This document shows positions 53,509-61,045 of a stretch of 64,000 nt of DNA, piece after piece. Under the pieces are notes generated by a model. That model did not search any database. It saw nothing but the letters and a program-made list of their open reading frames with translations, and was not told the origin of the DNA. The position numbers and the translations under genes were made by a program. The DNA is from Chitinibacter bivalviorum (GTDB lineage: Bacteria; Pseudomonadota; Gammaproteobacteria; Burkholderiales; Chitinibacteraceae). Where the stretch lies: assembly GCF_013403565.1 (NCBI RefSeq), contig NZ_CP058627.1, forward strand, positions 992,001 through 1,056,000. The letters run 5' to 3'. The stretch's first letter is position 1; every line of letters begins with the position of its first letter.

Positions 53509-53826
53509 CTACTTCAATCGGCGGTCGAGCTCCGCCTGCGCGAAATACGCGCTGGCCAGGCGCAGAATTTCATTGGCCTTTTTAAGCTCGCGCACCTCAC
53601 GCTCCAAGGCTTTGATGCGTTCACTCTCAGCGGCATTTTTATTGGCAGGAACAGCATCGCCACCTTGCCTACGACACCAGTTACGCAACGTTTCGGGCGT
53701 GCAGCCAATTTTGCTGGAGATGGAAACGAGGGTGGCCCACTCGGACGGATATTCCGCGCGGTGTTCAATCACCATGCGCACAGCACGTTCGCGGACTTCA
53801 GGGGAAAACTGAGTTGATTTCTTCAT
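53509..53826 (-). CDS. IS3-family orfA (HTH protein)
   Basis: 105 aa: [24 protein letters not shown], then [19 protein letters not shown] (helix-turn-helix) and a leucine-zipper region [32 protein letters not shown]. Typical IS3 OrfA; fusion with OrfB by ribosomal frameshift makes the transposase. Intact, though OrfB is disrupted. Confidence 0.92.
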   Translation of the reverse strand: MKKSTQFSPEVRERAVRMVIEHRAEYPSEWATLVSISSKIGCTPETLRNWCRRQGGDAVPANKNAAESERIKALEREVRELKKANEILRLASAYFAQAELDRRLK

Positions 53827-54584
53827 GACACCATTCTCTCAAGAATTGGAGCCTCCGCGAAACCCGGTGCGATTCAATATACCTTTGCCCCTTGCGACCG
53901 GTAAGCACAGAATTAGTCTGTAGACAGGTAAACCTTAGTTAGCCAAGCAATTTCTCAAAATCGAAGAACGCATTCTATTTGCTGTACCCCATACACAATC
54001 GCAAATCAATTACGACGAAATTATGAAAAACTCACTCTCAAATTTAGCAGAAAGAATCAAATCGGCAGCAGCGAACACCACAGAAGTTACTACAGCAAAA
54101 GTAAAGGAAGCGACCGAATACACTGCGGGGATAGGTAACAAACTCACAGAGTTGAGCGCAGATGCAACAAACGCCATAAGTGAATCTATTGGTGAAACGG
54201 CATCGGCAGCAAACACTTTAGCCAAAACCACTTACTCATCATTATCAGAGACCGCTGCTAAAGTTGGTAGCGCGGCAACAGATGTCGCCGCTGTGGCTGG
54301 TTCCGCAATCGCTTCAGGCGTAGATACCCTTGGTAAGGGTGCAGCAACTGTAGCTACGACAGTATTCGACCAAAATGGTGATGGCAGCTTTGACCAAGAA
54401 GACCTGAAAATTTTGACCCAAAAAGGTATGGTTGCAGCAAAGGCTGCTACCGCTGAGATGGCTACCATTGCAAAGACTGTTGCGCAGGATGTAGCCAAAT
54501 CTGAATTGGTTAAAGATACGGCATCTGCGGCAGCGGTAGGGTATGCGTCCGGCGTAACCACCTAGTCGGACGCTCAGGTTTGAA

Positions 54585-56114
54585 TTAGCCGCGCAGCGGC
54601 AGTAATTCATCAATCCGGCTGTTGGGCCAAGTGGGGAGTTTTTCCAGCGTATCCTTCAGCCACTCTGATGGCTCAATGCCATTCAGTTTGGCAGTCGCCA
54701 ACAAACTTTGGATGGCGGCTGCGCGTTTACCGGCGCGTTCGCTGCCCGCGAATAGCCAATTCTTTTTGCCAATCGCAATCGGCCGGATGGCATTCTCAAT
54801 CGGATTGTTGTCGATCGGGAGATCACCCGTTTCGGCGTAATGAAGAAGTGCTGGCCAGCGCCTCAACGTGTAGTCGATGGCTTTTGCTAAGCCGCCACCA
54901 TTAGCGATATTCGGGCGCAGTTTCAACAGCCAGTCGTGCAGCGATTGTAGTTCGGGTTGGCTGTGCAAGGCGCGGCTTTGCGCGCGTTGCTCTGCGGTTT
55001 GGCCTTTGGCTTGTTCTTCGATGGCGTAGAGTCGCGCAATTCTTTGCAACGCTTCCGCTGCCACCGGATGACCACCCGCTGCGTGTAGCTCAAAGAATTT
55101 ACGTCGAGCGTGTGCCCAGCAGCCGATTTCTCGCACGCCATTGGCAAACAAGGCTTTGTAGCCACTGTAGTCATCGACCATCAGTGTGCCGCGCCAATCC
55201 TGTAAATAGTTGGCGGCATGCTGACCACTGCGGCTGATTTGATAATCGAACACCACCATCGGTGGGCTACCACTCAGATCATTGCTGCGATACGCCCATA
55301 AATACGCGCGTTTGGTTTTACCTTTGCCTGGATCCAGTTGCTGTACTGGGGTTTCATCGGCATGCAGGCTGGTTTGTTGTCGTAACTTCTCGCTCAGTCG
55401 ATCCGCCAGCGGTTGCAGTGCTACGCCAATTCGGCCGATCCATTCACTTAAGGTACTGCGCGCCAGAATGACTTGCTGGCGGGCCGCAATTTGTTCAACG
55501 CGATACAACGGTAAGTGATCGAGGTATTTGCTGATCGCCACCCAAGCCAATAAGCCCGGCGTCGCCATTCCGCCGTCAATCACCGCGGGTGGAACTGGCG
55601 CTGCAGTGATGGTTTCGCACAGGCGGCAGGCATACTGCGGCCGGATGTGGCGCACCACAAAGAAACGGGCCGGCTCGATCTCCAAGTGTTCGCTAACGTC
55701 TTCGCCGATCTTGACCAATTGGGCTTGGCATTGCCCGCAAGTGCATTGCTCGGGTTCGTGCCGAACTTCAACGCGCTCCAGATGCTCGGGCAATGGCTGA
55801 CGCCCAGCACGCGGACGGGCTTTGAGGCGGGAAACGGGCGCATCGTCGCAGGTAGGCACTTCATCCAGCTCGGCGGCAATCGCCGCCAAATCCTGTTCGG
55901 CATCATCGTCGAACAATTGTTTTTGCTCGACCGTGAGCGCTTCGCTTTTAACGCCGAATTTGATGCGTTTCAAATGCGCCAGCTCTAGGATGAGTTTCTG
56001 GTTCTTCAACTCTAGAGATTGAATTTGAGCCTGCAACTGTGCGACCAATACCTGAGCTTCCGCCTGAGAAGGCGGATTGGTAGCAACCGTAGGAAGGCTT
56101 GGTACGAGCGTCAT
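54585..56114 (-). CDS. tnpC: IS66 transposase TnpC
   Basis: 509 aa. An N-terminal leucine-zipper region (LVAQLQAQIQSLELKNQKLILELAHLKR), the zinc-finger segment CTCGQCQAQL ... CRLCE, and the DDE transposase core: LHADETPVQ (D), LMVDDYSGYKAL (D), and the C-terminal DNNPIENAIRPIAIGKKNWLFAGS with the catalytic Glu. The end has the IS66 C-terminal domain (WLKDTLEKLPTWPNSRIDELLP). Confidence 0.95.
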   Translation of the reverse strand: MTLVPSLPTVATNPPSQAEAQVLVAQLQAQIQSLELKNQKLILELAHLKRIKFGVKSEALTVEQKQLFDDDAEQDLAAIAAELDEVPTCDDAPVSRLKARPRAGRQPLPEHLERVEVRHEPEQCTCGQCQAQLVKIGEDVSEHLEIEPARFFVVRHIRPQYACRLCETITAAPVPPAVIDGGMATPGLLAWVAISKYLDHLPLYRVEQIAARQQVILARSTLSEWIGRIGVALQPLADRLSEKLRQQTSLHADETPVQQLDPGKGKTKRAYLWAYRSNDLSGSPPMVVFDYQISRSGQHAANYLQDWRGTLMVDDYSGYKALFANGVREIGCWAHARRKFFELHAAGGHPVAAEALQRIARLYAIEEQAKGQTAEQRAQSRALHSQPELQSLHDWLLKLRPNIANGGGLAKAIDYTLRRWPALLHYAETGDLPIDNNPIENAIRPIAIGKKNWLFAGSERAGKRAAAIQSLLATAKLNGIEPSEWLKDTLEKLPTWPNSRIDELLPLRG

Positions 56115-56146
56115 GCCGCTATTTTACTGGGCTCGAGCGATACCAG

Positions 56147-56485
56147 CTAGACCTGCCAATGACTTGGCGGCGTAGCGCACAATCGTTGCCAATCCACACC
56201 ATTAACAAGCCAATGCCATTGTTCTCTGGGCATTGTAAAAGTAGCCTCACCCAAAGTCGGCCAGTGGAAACGCCCAGAGTGTAAACGGCGCTGGCAGAGC
56301 CAGACGCCATTGCCATCCCAGATTAATAACTTCAGTCGCGAATACGTTCGATTGGTAAACCCATAGGCAGTGCCATCGCACGGTGAACGGCCGAGGGTTT
56401 GTTGTACCAGCAATGACAGACGTTCGATACTCCAGCGCATATCGACGGGGGTGACCAGCAAGAAGACCTGTTCGGGTTGAATCAT
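56147..56485 (-). CDS. tnpB: IS66 accessory protein TnpB
   Basis: About 112 aa from the Met in MIQPEQVFLLVTPVDMRWSI; the frame extends 18 codons further upstream but MIQ is the family-like start. Contains the IS66 Orf2 features VDMRWSIERLSLLVQQTLGRSP and LKLLIWDGNGVWLCQRRLHSGRF. Required with TnpA for IS66 transposition in studied members. Overlaps the end of tnpA. Confidence 0.92.
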   Translation of the reverse strand: MIQPEQVFLLVTPVDMRWSIERLSLLVQQTLGRSPCDGTAYGFTNRTYSRLKLLIWDGNGVWLCQRRLHSGRFHWPTLGEATFTMPREQWHWLVNGVDWQRLCATPPSHWQV

Positions 56486-56913
56486 CGCAACAAAGCCTGA
56501 ATTAAAGCCAGACAGGCCTGCGCCTGATCGGCGGGCCATTCAATGCTTAAATCGCGTTGACCTTGGAGAAATTTCAAACGAATGGGTGCAGATGCTGGAG
56601 TTGGCGTATCAGCGATTTGGATCGGCATGAAGGTCAATGCTGGTGAGGCTGGAGATACGTCACGAGAATTCGTTAACGACGAAGACTCTGGATCTGTACT
56701 GCGGCGCGCATCGGCCAACCATTTATGCACGATGTTATCGTTGAGGTCATATTGGCGCGCGATGGCTGCGACTGAAACACCGGGTTGGTGACAAGCAGCC
56801 AGCACAGCAGCCTTAAATTCGGGGCTGTGCTTGCGACGAGATCTACGGGGTGTTGATTGAAGTGGGAGTATAGCGTCCATGTGTCCACCTAAGTTTATCG
56901 TGGACACGATCAT
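56482..56913 (-). CDS. tnpA: IS66 accessory protein TnpA
   Basis: 143 aa, probable start at 56880 (MDAILPLQSTPRRSRRKHSPEFK); a longer frame begins at 56913. Helix-turn-helix of the IS3/IS911 OrfA type: FKAAVLAACHQPGVSVAAIARQYDLNDNIVHKWLADAR read as successive segments. The C-terminal half ends in QACLALIQALLR. Its 3' end overlaps tnpB by 4 nt. Confidence 0.9.
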   Translation of the reverse strand: MIVSTINLGGHMDAILPLQSTPRRSRRKHSPEFKAAVLAACHQPGVSVAAIARQYDLNDNIVHKWLADARRSTDPESSSLTNSRDVSPASPALTFMPIQIADTPTPASAPIRLKFLQGQRDLSIEWPADQAQACLALIQALLR

Positions 56914-57207
56914 CCCAAGGAACGATAACGCTATTCAACGTGGGTCGGCTGGATGCTTACGCGGTAGGGGCTGTCATAGCAATTCCTGTTCCGCTAATCG
57001 GCCCAGCGGCCGGAGCGTTCATTGGTGGCACGCTGGGGGCTTATAAAAGCTTCAAGAAGAAATAAAATCACCTGCAAAGCTGACAAATTTGAATTCTTTG
57101 CTCATATTGAATTCTTTGCTCATAACTAAATGTTAATCTGGGCAAAGATGCCGCACACATTAATATCAATTTTAATAATAATTTCGAAAATAAGAAGAAA
57201 TAAAACA

Positions 57208-57945
57208 ATGACAACAGCAAACATCTTGAAAACTGCGCCTATTATTGCATTAGCAATATTCTGTACCAGCGCAAATGCGGCTTTCGTGAATTTTCAATTC
57301 TCAGGATTTATCACGGAAAGCTATGACCCAACAAACCTGCTCAATGGTACTTATCGTGCTGGGGATACATTTTCAGGGTTAATTAGCTACAACACGGAAG
57401 CCACTCAGGATGGCTGGAAGGGGCTCTACAATTTTAGAACTGACGGTTCCATTTCAATTACTTCTTCAAAAAACACATTTTTTGGGACAAGTACTTGGCC
57501 GAACTGCAGTACATCCCCAAACGGAAATACTCCAACGGGGCGCTGCACTGATACTTTTAATATTAGTGTATCCGACAATGGAGCGGCTGAAGGTGACCGT
57601 CTTGCTTATTCTAGTAGCGCTGTAACCTACAATGGAAAAGCAATGCCTGGAGCACCGAGTGGTGCAGGTGTTCAGTTGCGTTTACAGGATACCATATCCC
57701 AAACTGCCATTTCGAACTTGGAATTGCCATTATCTCCACCAAAAATAGAAACATTTAACCAACACCTAATTTATATTGGTGCAAGTGGCAATGCAATTCC
57801 AACAAATACACTTTACAGCATTACCGGGACTGTAACAAACATCTCCCCAGTTCCGGAACCCGAACAATACTCATTAATTGGAATTGGGCTCATGGGGCTA
57901 ATATTCAGGCGCAGACATATTTTAAAAGGAAAATCTGCAAAATAA
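57208..57945 (+). CDS. PEP-CTERM sorted secreted protein
   Basis: 245 aa from ATG 57208 (preceded by AAGAAG); an upstream start at 57130 would add 26 residues ahead of the signal peptide. Signal peptide TAPIIALAIFCTSANA, then a beta-rich domain (VNFQFSGFITESYDPTNLLNG ... GDTFSGLISYNTEA). The C-terminus is a PEP-CTERM sorting signal: VPEPEQYSLIGIGLMGLIFRRR. Such proteins are processed by exosortase and linked to exopolysaccharide; no exosortase is in the window. Isolated among mobile elements. Confidence 0.85.
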   Translation: MTTANILKTAPIIALAIFCTSANAAFVNFQFSGFITESYDPTNLLNGTYRAGDTFSGLISYNTEATQDGWKGLYNFRTDGSISITSSKNTFFGTSTWPNCSTSPNGNTPTGRCTDTFNISVSDNGAAEGDRLAYSSSAVTYNGKAMPGAPSGAGVQLRLQDTISQTAISNLELPLSPPKIETFNQHLIYIGASGNAIPTNTLYSITGTVTNISPVPEPEQYSLIGIGLMGLIFRRRHILKGKSAK

Positions 57946-58076
57946 ATAGATTTGCATTGCAGACTAAAGGTTGCACATCACTGAAACCAAGCACTTAGCC
58001 AAACATTCCTGCTTGGTTAAGCGCTAAATATTGTTTCAAGTTTCCCCCCAGTGCAACATCACACCTATAAGCTCGT

Positions 58077-58703
58077 CTAATTTTGAATATTCACTCGTAC
58101 CGCTTCATCTTTAACACGCTTGATAGTCGCCCTTCCACATCCAAGCAAATCTTGAATGGCATTCCACGATTTGCCCTCTGCAAGTAGGCTTGTGATTTTT
58201 CTATGCAAGTCGATGTCTTTCGGTCGGCCTTTGTATAAGCCTTGCACTTTGGCCTTGGCAACACCTTCTGCTTGGCGACGGCGGCGGTCATCGTAGTCTT
58301 TGCGGGCAATCGCTGCGAGCATATCGAGCAGCATATTGTTGATGGCAGCCAGCATCAATGCGGTAAAACCATCGCCATCTTTCAGCATCGTATGGCTGGT
58401 CGGTAAATCCAGCGCCACGATGCGCACGCCTTTTTCAGCTATCAGTCGCCGTAGTTTCAGCCAATCATCATTCTTTAGTCGGCTGAGGCGGTCTACTTGC
58501 TCGACGAGTAGTACATCACTGTGGCTCGCATCACTCAGAAGCCGCATTAGCTCTGGTCGGTCGAGTTTTGTGCCGCTTTCATTTTCAACGTAATAACTCG
58601 CGATACGTAAATCATGGTTTGCGGCGAAAGCATCGAGTTGCCGCTTGGCACGGCTGGCGTCTTGCTCTTTGGTGCTGGCGCGTAGGTAAGCTCGGACGAA
58701 CAT
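58077..58703 (-). CDS. Serine recombinase (resolvase/invertase family)
   Basis: 208 aa. The catalytic Ser is at residue 10 in YLRASTKEQDASRAKRQLD. Conserved ENESGTKLDRPELMRLL, DVLLVEQVDRLSRL and the long E-helix with KDYDDRRRRQAEGVAKAKVQGLYKGRPKDI lead to a C-terminal HTH (GKSWNAIQDLLGCGRATIKRV). Size and layout fit a transposon resolvase or DNA invertase (Hin/Tn3 type). No transposase or invertible segment is obviously attached. May resolve a plasmid or transposon now lost. Confidence 0.92.
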   Translation of the reverse strand: MFVRAYLRASTKEQDASRAKRQLDAFAANHDLRIASYYVENESGTKLDRPELMRLLSDASHSDVLLVEQVDRLSRLKNDDWLKLRRLIAEKGVRIVALDLPTSHTMLKDGDGFTALMLAAINNMLLDMLAAIARKDYDDRRRRQAEGVAKAKVQGLYKGRPKDIDLHRKITSLLAEGKSWNAIQDLLGCGRATIKRVKDEAVRVNIQN

Positions 58704-58963
58704 AGTAAAACCCCACTCAAAAGTTCCGTTTACATGGTTTCAATGCAGGCGGTTTCGTTTGAGTGGTTTTAACTATTTATTGAACCAAATGATGAGCGGT
58801 TTGGGCTTGGTTTCGTATAGGTATAGTCAAAAAGACAAAAAATCTTGAAGTACAGAAAAAGTGGCTTAGCTGTAGTTAAGCTGCAGCACACACACCTTCG
58901 AAGCGCGATACTAGCTTTAAAGCCCAAACCACTCGAAACAGTTAAAGGCATACCCTTTAAATT

Positions 58964-58983
58964 TAGTTCCAAATTTGGAACTA
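58964..58983. promoter_or_regulatory. Operator-like palindrome, copy 1
   Basis: TAGTTCCAAATTTGGAACTA, a perfect 20 bp palindrome (24 bp with its flanking TT/AA). Identical to copy 2, with centres 37 bp apart, as for a dimeric HTH regulator with two operators. Confidence 0.65.
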
Positions 58984-59000
58984 AATAAAATATTCAAATA

Positions 59001-59020
59001 TAGTTCCAAATTTGGAACTA
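59001..59020. promoter_or_regulatory. Operator-like palindrome, copy 2
   Basis: Second exact copy of TAGTTCCAAATTTGGAACTA, immediately followed by AATATAATAT, a possible -10 region, just upstream of the damaged small frame at 59028-59277. Confidence 0.65.
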
Positions 59021-59508
59021 AATATAATATCAGGCATACGCCCCGACAAACGGTTGCAAGTCAAGCTTGAATCAAGAAAATTCTTGGCTACATTGAAAAA
59101 GATGAGTCGATTAGTCAATGGAAAGCGGGTAAAACGCCCCAGCGTAAATCACGCCAGTCACACTCATTGGAAAAGTTAGATGCTAGAAAACTACAGGAGA
59201 AAATTGCTCTTGTGCATGATGACATTGCAGCTATAGCAGTGGCAATCCGTCTTCACCATAGACATTATGAAAACTAGGAGAAAGAAGAGCCTGAGGATGT
59301 GGTGATACTTTTTCATGACGCATTTACCTCAGTATTTTTTGCTTCGGACAAATACCTCGTTCAAGTTTAACCATCTCAAAATCAAAGACCTTATTAATCA
59401 AGATTTGTTAGCGATTTACAAAACAACCGAACATAACAGCACCATCAGAACGCCCTAGCTTACCTTTGAATCACAGCGACGCATTAGACCCACAAGGAAC
59501 TCAATATT

Positions 59509-60771
59509 ATGAGCAAAATAAACAAATCGTCAGATTACATTAATAACTGCACGATATATGCACTCATGGCAAATGACGATAACGAGATTCGATATATTGG
59601 TCAAACAACTAACCCTCTTCGAAAAAGACTAACGGAGCACATTTACGAGGCAAAAAATAAAACAACCTACAAGCACCATTGGATTAATTCGGTTTTAATG
59701 CGCGGTGCCAAGCTATTGATTGTGCCCATAGAAGAAAACACCAATATTGCTAGAGAAATTTATTATATTGCGAAATATAAGGAGGAAGGTCACCGATTGG
59801 TCAATCTTACCATCGGCGGGGAAGGCTCTCCTGGTGTTAAATTATCGCTGGAGCAACGAGCTCAAATATCACAGCGGATGCTTGGTAATCAATTTGGGAA
59901 AAGCAATTTGGGACGCCAATTTTCAGTCGAACATCGTGCAAAGCTCTCTTCGAGGTTAATTGGCAACACGCGCTCCGCAGGCAAAACCCCAGTGAACAAA
60001 GGGAAGCCCCAGTCTGCGGAGACCAAAGCCAAGATTGGTGCGAGGTTACGAGGTCGCACTACAAAACCCATGCCTGTCGCATTGAAAAACTATCTAACAG
60101 CCCTAAGTACAGGTAGAAAAGCAAATGAGGTAACTCGCCAAATATGGCGCACACAACGTAAGGGGTGTTTGAACAATGCTTCCAAATTGACGGATGAGCA
60201 AGTTTTGCACATTGTCGGTTTACTTCAGGTGGGGGTTGTTCAAGTTGAAATTGCAGAGCAGTACCATATTAGCCAAACACTTGTCAGTCGCATCCGGCGA
60301 GGAGAAGCGTGGACTCACCTAACTAAGCCTGAAGAAAACCCATTATGTCCACTACGTATTCCTGGAGTTGACTCACGCACCGGCATAGCTAAGACACCAG
60401 AGCATCGCGCTAAAATTAGCGCAGCTCTTCGTGGTCGAAGTTCTCCTTGGACCGCCGAGCGTAATCGAGCAAACAAAGGAAAGCCTGGGCATTCTATTTC
60501 AGTTGAAGTACGCCAGAAAATTTCAGAAGCCAATACGGGTCGGAAGAAGGAATGGTTAGCCCAAGCCAACCAAAATCGTAATTGGTCACAGGAAAGCCGC
60601 GATAAAATAAGTGAAGCTAATCGAGTTTTAACGAATAGCGATATTCGAGAAATTAAGCGCTTACTGGCGGAAGGATTCATGAATGGAACAGCTATCGCCC
60701 GTCAATTCAAGGTTAGTCCCTCGCTGATTAGTCAAATCAAACTAGGTAAGAAATATCTCGGTATAAAGTGA
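59509..60771 (+). CDS. GIY-YIG endonuclease with NUMOD3 repeats and two C-terminal HTHs
   Basis: 420 aa, AAGGAA before the ATG. Residues 14-95 are a GIY-YIG nuclease domain: CTIYALMANDDNEIRYIGQTT-type start (YAL and YIG motifs), then LRKRLTEH with the catalytic Arg and REIYYIAKY with the acidic residue. At least five NUMOD3-like DNA-binding motifs follow (for example FSVEHRAKLSSRLIG, SAETKAKIGARLRGR, TPEHRAKISAALRGR, SVEVRQKISEANTGR). Two HTH segments lie at about 225-265 (EQVLHIVGLLQVGVVQVEIA) and at the C-terminus (IREIKRLLAEGFMNGTAIA). This is a free-standing homing-type endonuclease not inside an intron. The site it cleaves may be the adjacent tRNA-Ser/prophage junction or another locus; unknown. 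Confidence 0.85.
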   Translation: MSKINKSSDYINNCTIYALMANDDNEIRYIGQTTNPLRKRLTEHIYEAKNKTTYKHHWINSVLMRGAKLLIVPIEENTNIAREIYYIAKYKEEGHRLVNLTIGGEGSPGVKLSLEQRAQISQRMLGNQFGKSNLGRQFSVEHRAKLSSRLIGNTRSAGKTPVNKGKPQSAETKAKIGARLRGRTTKPMPVALKNYLTALSTGRKANEVTRQIWRTQRKGCLNNASKLTDEQVLHIVGLLQVGVVQVEIAEQYHISQTLVSRIRRGEAWTHLTKPEENPLCPLRIPGVDSRTGIAKTPEHRAKISAALRGRSSPWTAERNRANKGKPGHSISVEVRQKISEANTGRKKEWLAQANQNRNWSQESRDKISEANRVLTNSDIREIKRLLAEGFMNGTAIARQFKVSPSLISQIKLGKKYLGIK

Positions 60772-60854
60772 GTGCCCTTCAAATGACCCCATAATAGCCC
60801 ACAACAGCGCGAGAAAAATGTGGGGCTAGATGTGGGGCTTCCAATCAATGGACG

Positions 60855-60882
60855 CAAAAAAACCCTGAATAATCAGGGCTTT
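60855..60882 (-). terminator. Terminator after the tRNA-Ser fragment
   Basis: Minus-strand hairpin CCCTGA-TTAT-TCAGGG followed by TTTTTTT, 13 nt downstream of the tRNA 3' end. It is probably the original terminator of the chromosomal tRNA-Ser gene, left beside the fragment after prophage integration. Confidence 0.85.
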
Positions 60883-60894
60883 AACGTTTAATTC

Positions 60895-60922
60895 TGGCGG
60901 AGAGAGGGGGATTCGAACCCCT
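60895..60922 (-). tRNA. tRNA-Ser 3' fragment (attachment core of second prophage)
   Basis: On the minus strand GGGGTTCGAATCCCCC, then TCTCTCCGCCA: the T-arm and 3' acceptor half (acceptor TCTCTCC, discriminator G, encoded CCA) of a tRNA-Ser. Upstream of the T-stem the sequence (ACGTTTA...) has no variable arm, anticodon or D-arm, so the gene is only a 28 nt remnant. Such a remnant is what remains at the distal end when a phage integrates into a tRNA 3' end. The intact tRNA should lie at the other end, beyond 64 kb. Confidence 0.85.
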
Positions 60923-60954
60923 AAACGTAGAAATCAGCCGTATGCCAACCGTTT

Positions 60955-60983
60955 AACAGCCTCAATACGAGGCTGTTTTTTTA
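60955..60983 (+). terminator. Rightward hairpin terminator
   Basis: AACAGCCTC-AATAC-GAGGCTGTTTTTTT: a 9 bp stem and T-run on the plus strand. It could stop transcripts coming from the GIY-YIG gene before they reach the prophage. Confidence 0.78.
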
Positions 60984-61045
60984 TCGTTGATATACGGGTG
61001 ATTACTGCAATGTGTGCCAATAAATGTGCCAAGCATCTTGAACAA

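Larger units (their letters stand above)
51150..53530 (-). pseudogene. IS3 orfB (DDE transposase) disrupted by IS30
   Basis: The N-terminal part runs leftward from about 53530 ([20 protein letters not shown], then YRRYAARQRNPALRCQRA) to 52907, ending HHSDRGSQ, with catalytic Asp in WVSDFTYVST and the second in HHSDRGSQ. After the IS30 element it resumes at 51446 with YVSIRYTERLAEAG and the catalytic Glu in NALAETINGLYKAE, ending at 51150. Joined it is a complete rve-type transposase, made by frameshift from orfA. The insertion falls between the second Asp and the Glu. Confidence 0.88.
51111..53876 (-). mobile_element. IS3-family insertion sequence, split by an IS30-family element
   Basis: Ends are a 27 bp near-perfect inverted repeat beginning TGAATCGCACCGGGTTTCGC at 51111 and ending with its complement at 53876. 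The leftward orfA and orfB frames of an IS3-group transposase lie inside. Without the 1454 bp IS30 insert and its 3 bp duplication, the element would be about 1.31 kb, normal for IS3. Flanks ACTC and ATAT give no target duplication, so an adjacent deletion or recombination after insertion is likely. Confidence 0.88.
54541..56960 (-). mobile_element. IS66-family insertion sequence
   Basis: 2420 bp. The ends are imperfect inverted repeats, GTATGCGTCCGGC at the left and GTAAGCATCCAGC read inward from the right. An 8 bp target duplication GCGGTAGG flanks it (54533-54540 and 56961-56968), the length typical for IS66. It contains tnpA, tnpB and tnpC in the usual order on the minus strand, all open, so it may be active. 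Confidence 0.93.
54023..57065 (+). pseudogene. EF-hand / glycine-zipper protein gene interrupted by IS66
   Basis: The 5' part (54023-54540) encodes an Ala/Thr/Lys-rich helical protein reminiscent of LEA-like or phasin-like sequences, with one EF-hand loop (DQNGDGSFDQEDL, near residue 115). The 3' part resumes in frame at 56969: AVIAIPVPLIGPAAGAFIGG, a hydrophobic glycine-zipper, ending YKSFKKK at 57065. Removing the IS and one copy of its 8 bp duplication restores a 204 aa frame. With the IS in place translation ends at 54565 after YASGVTT, so the membrane-active C-terminus is lost. Function of the intact protein is unknown. Confidence 0.85.
58704..59508. other. 805 nt without an intact gene, holding operator-like palindromes
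   Basis: Contains two 20 bp palindromes (annotated separately). A broken reading frame follows: from about 59069 to 59277 one frame reads KKILGYIEKDESISQWKAGK and later LQEKIALVHDDIAAIAVAIR, ending at TAG, without a good start codon. A second overlapping frame (RPDKRLQVKLESRKFLATL) precedes it. Together they look like a small gene damaged by a frameshift. The remainder (59280-59508) is AT-rich leader of the GIY-YIG gene. Nothing else was recognised. Confidence 0.4.

Noticed and set aside
60895..60980. A complete tRNA gene near 60.9 kb
   Set aside because: Only the 3' T-arm/acceptor half is present; no anticodon arm, D-arm or variable arm can be folded.
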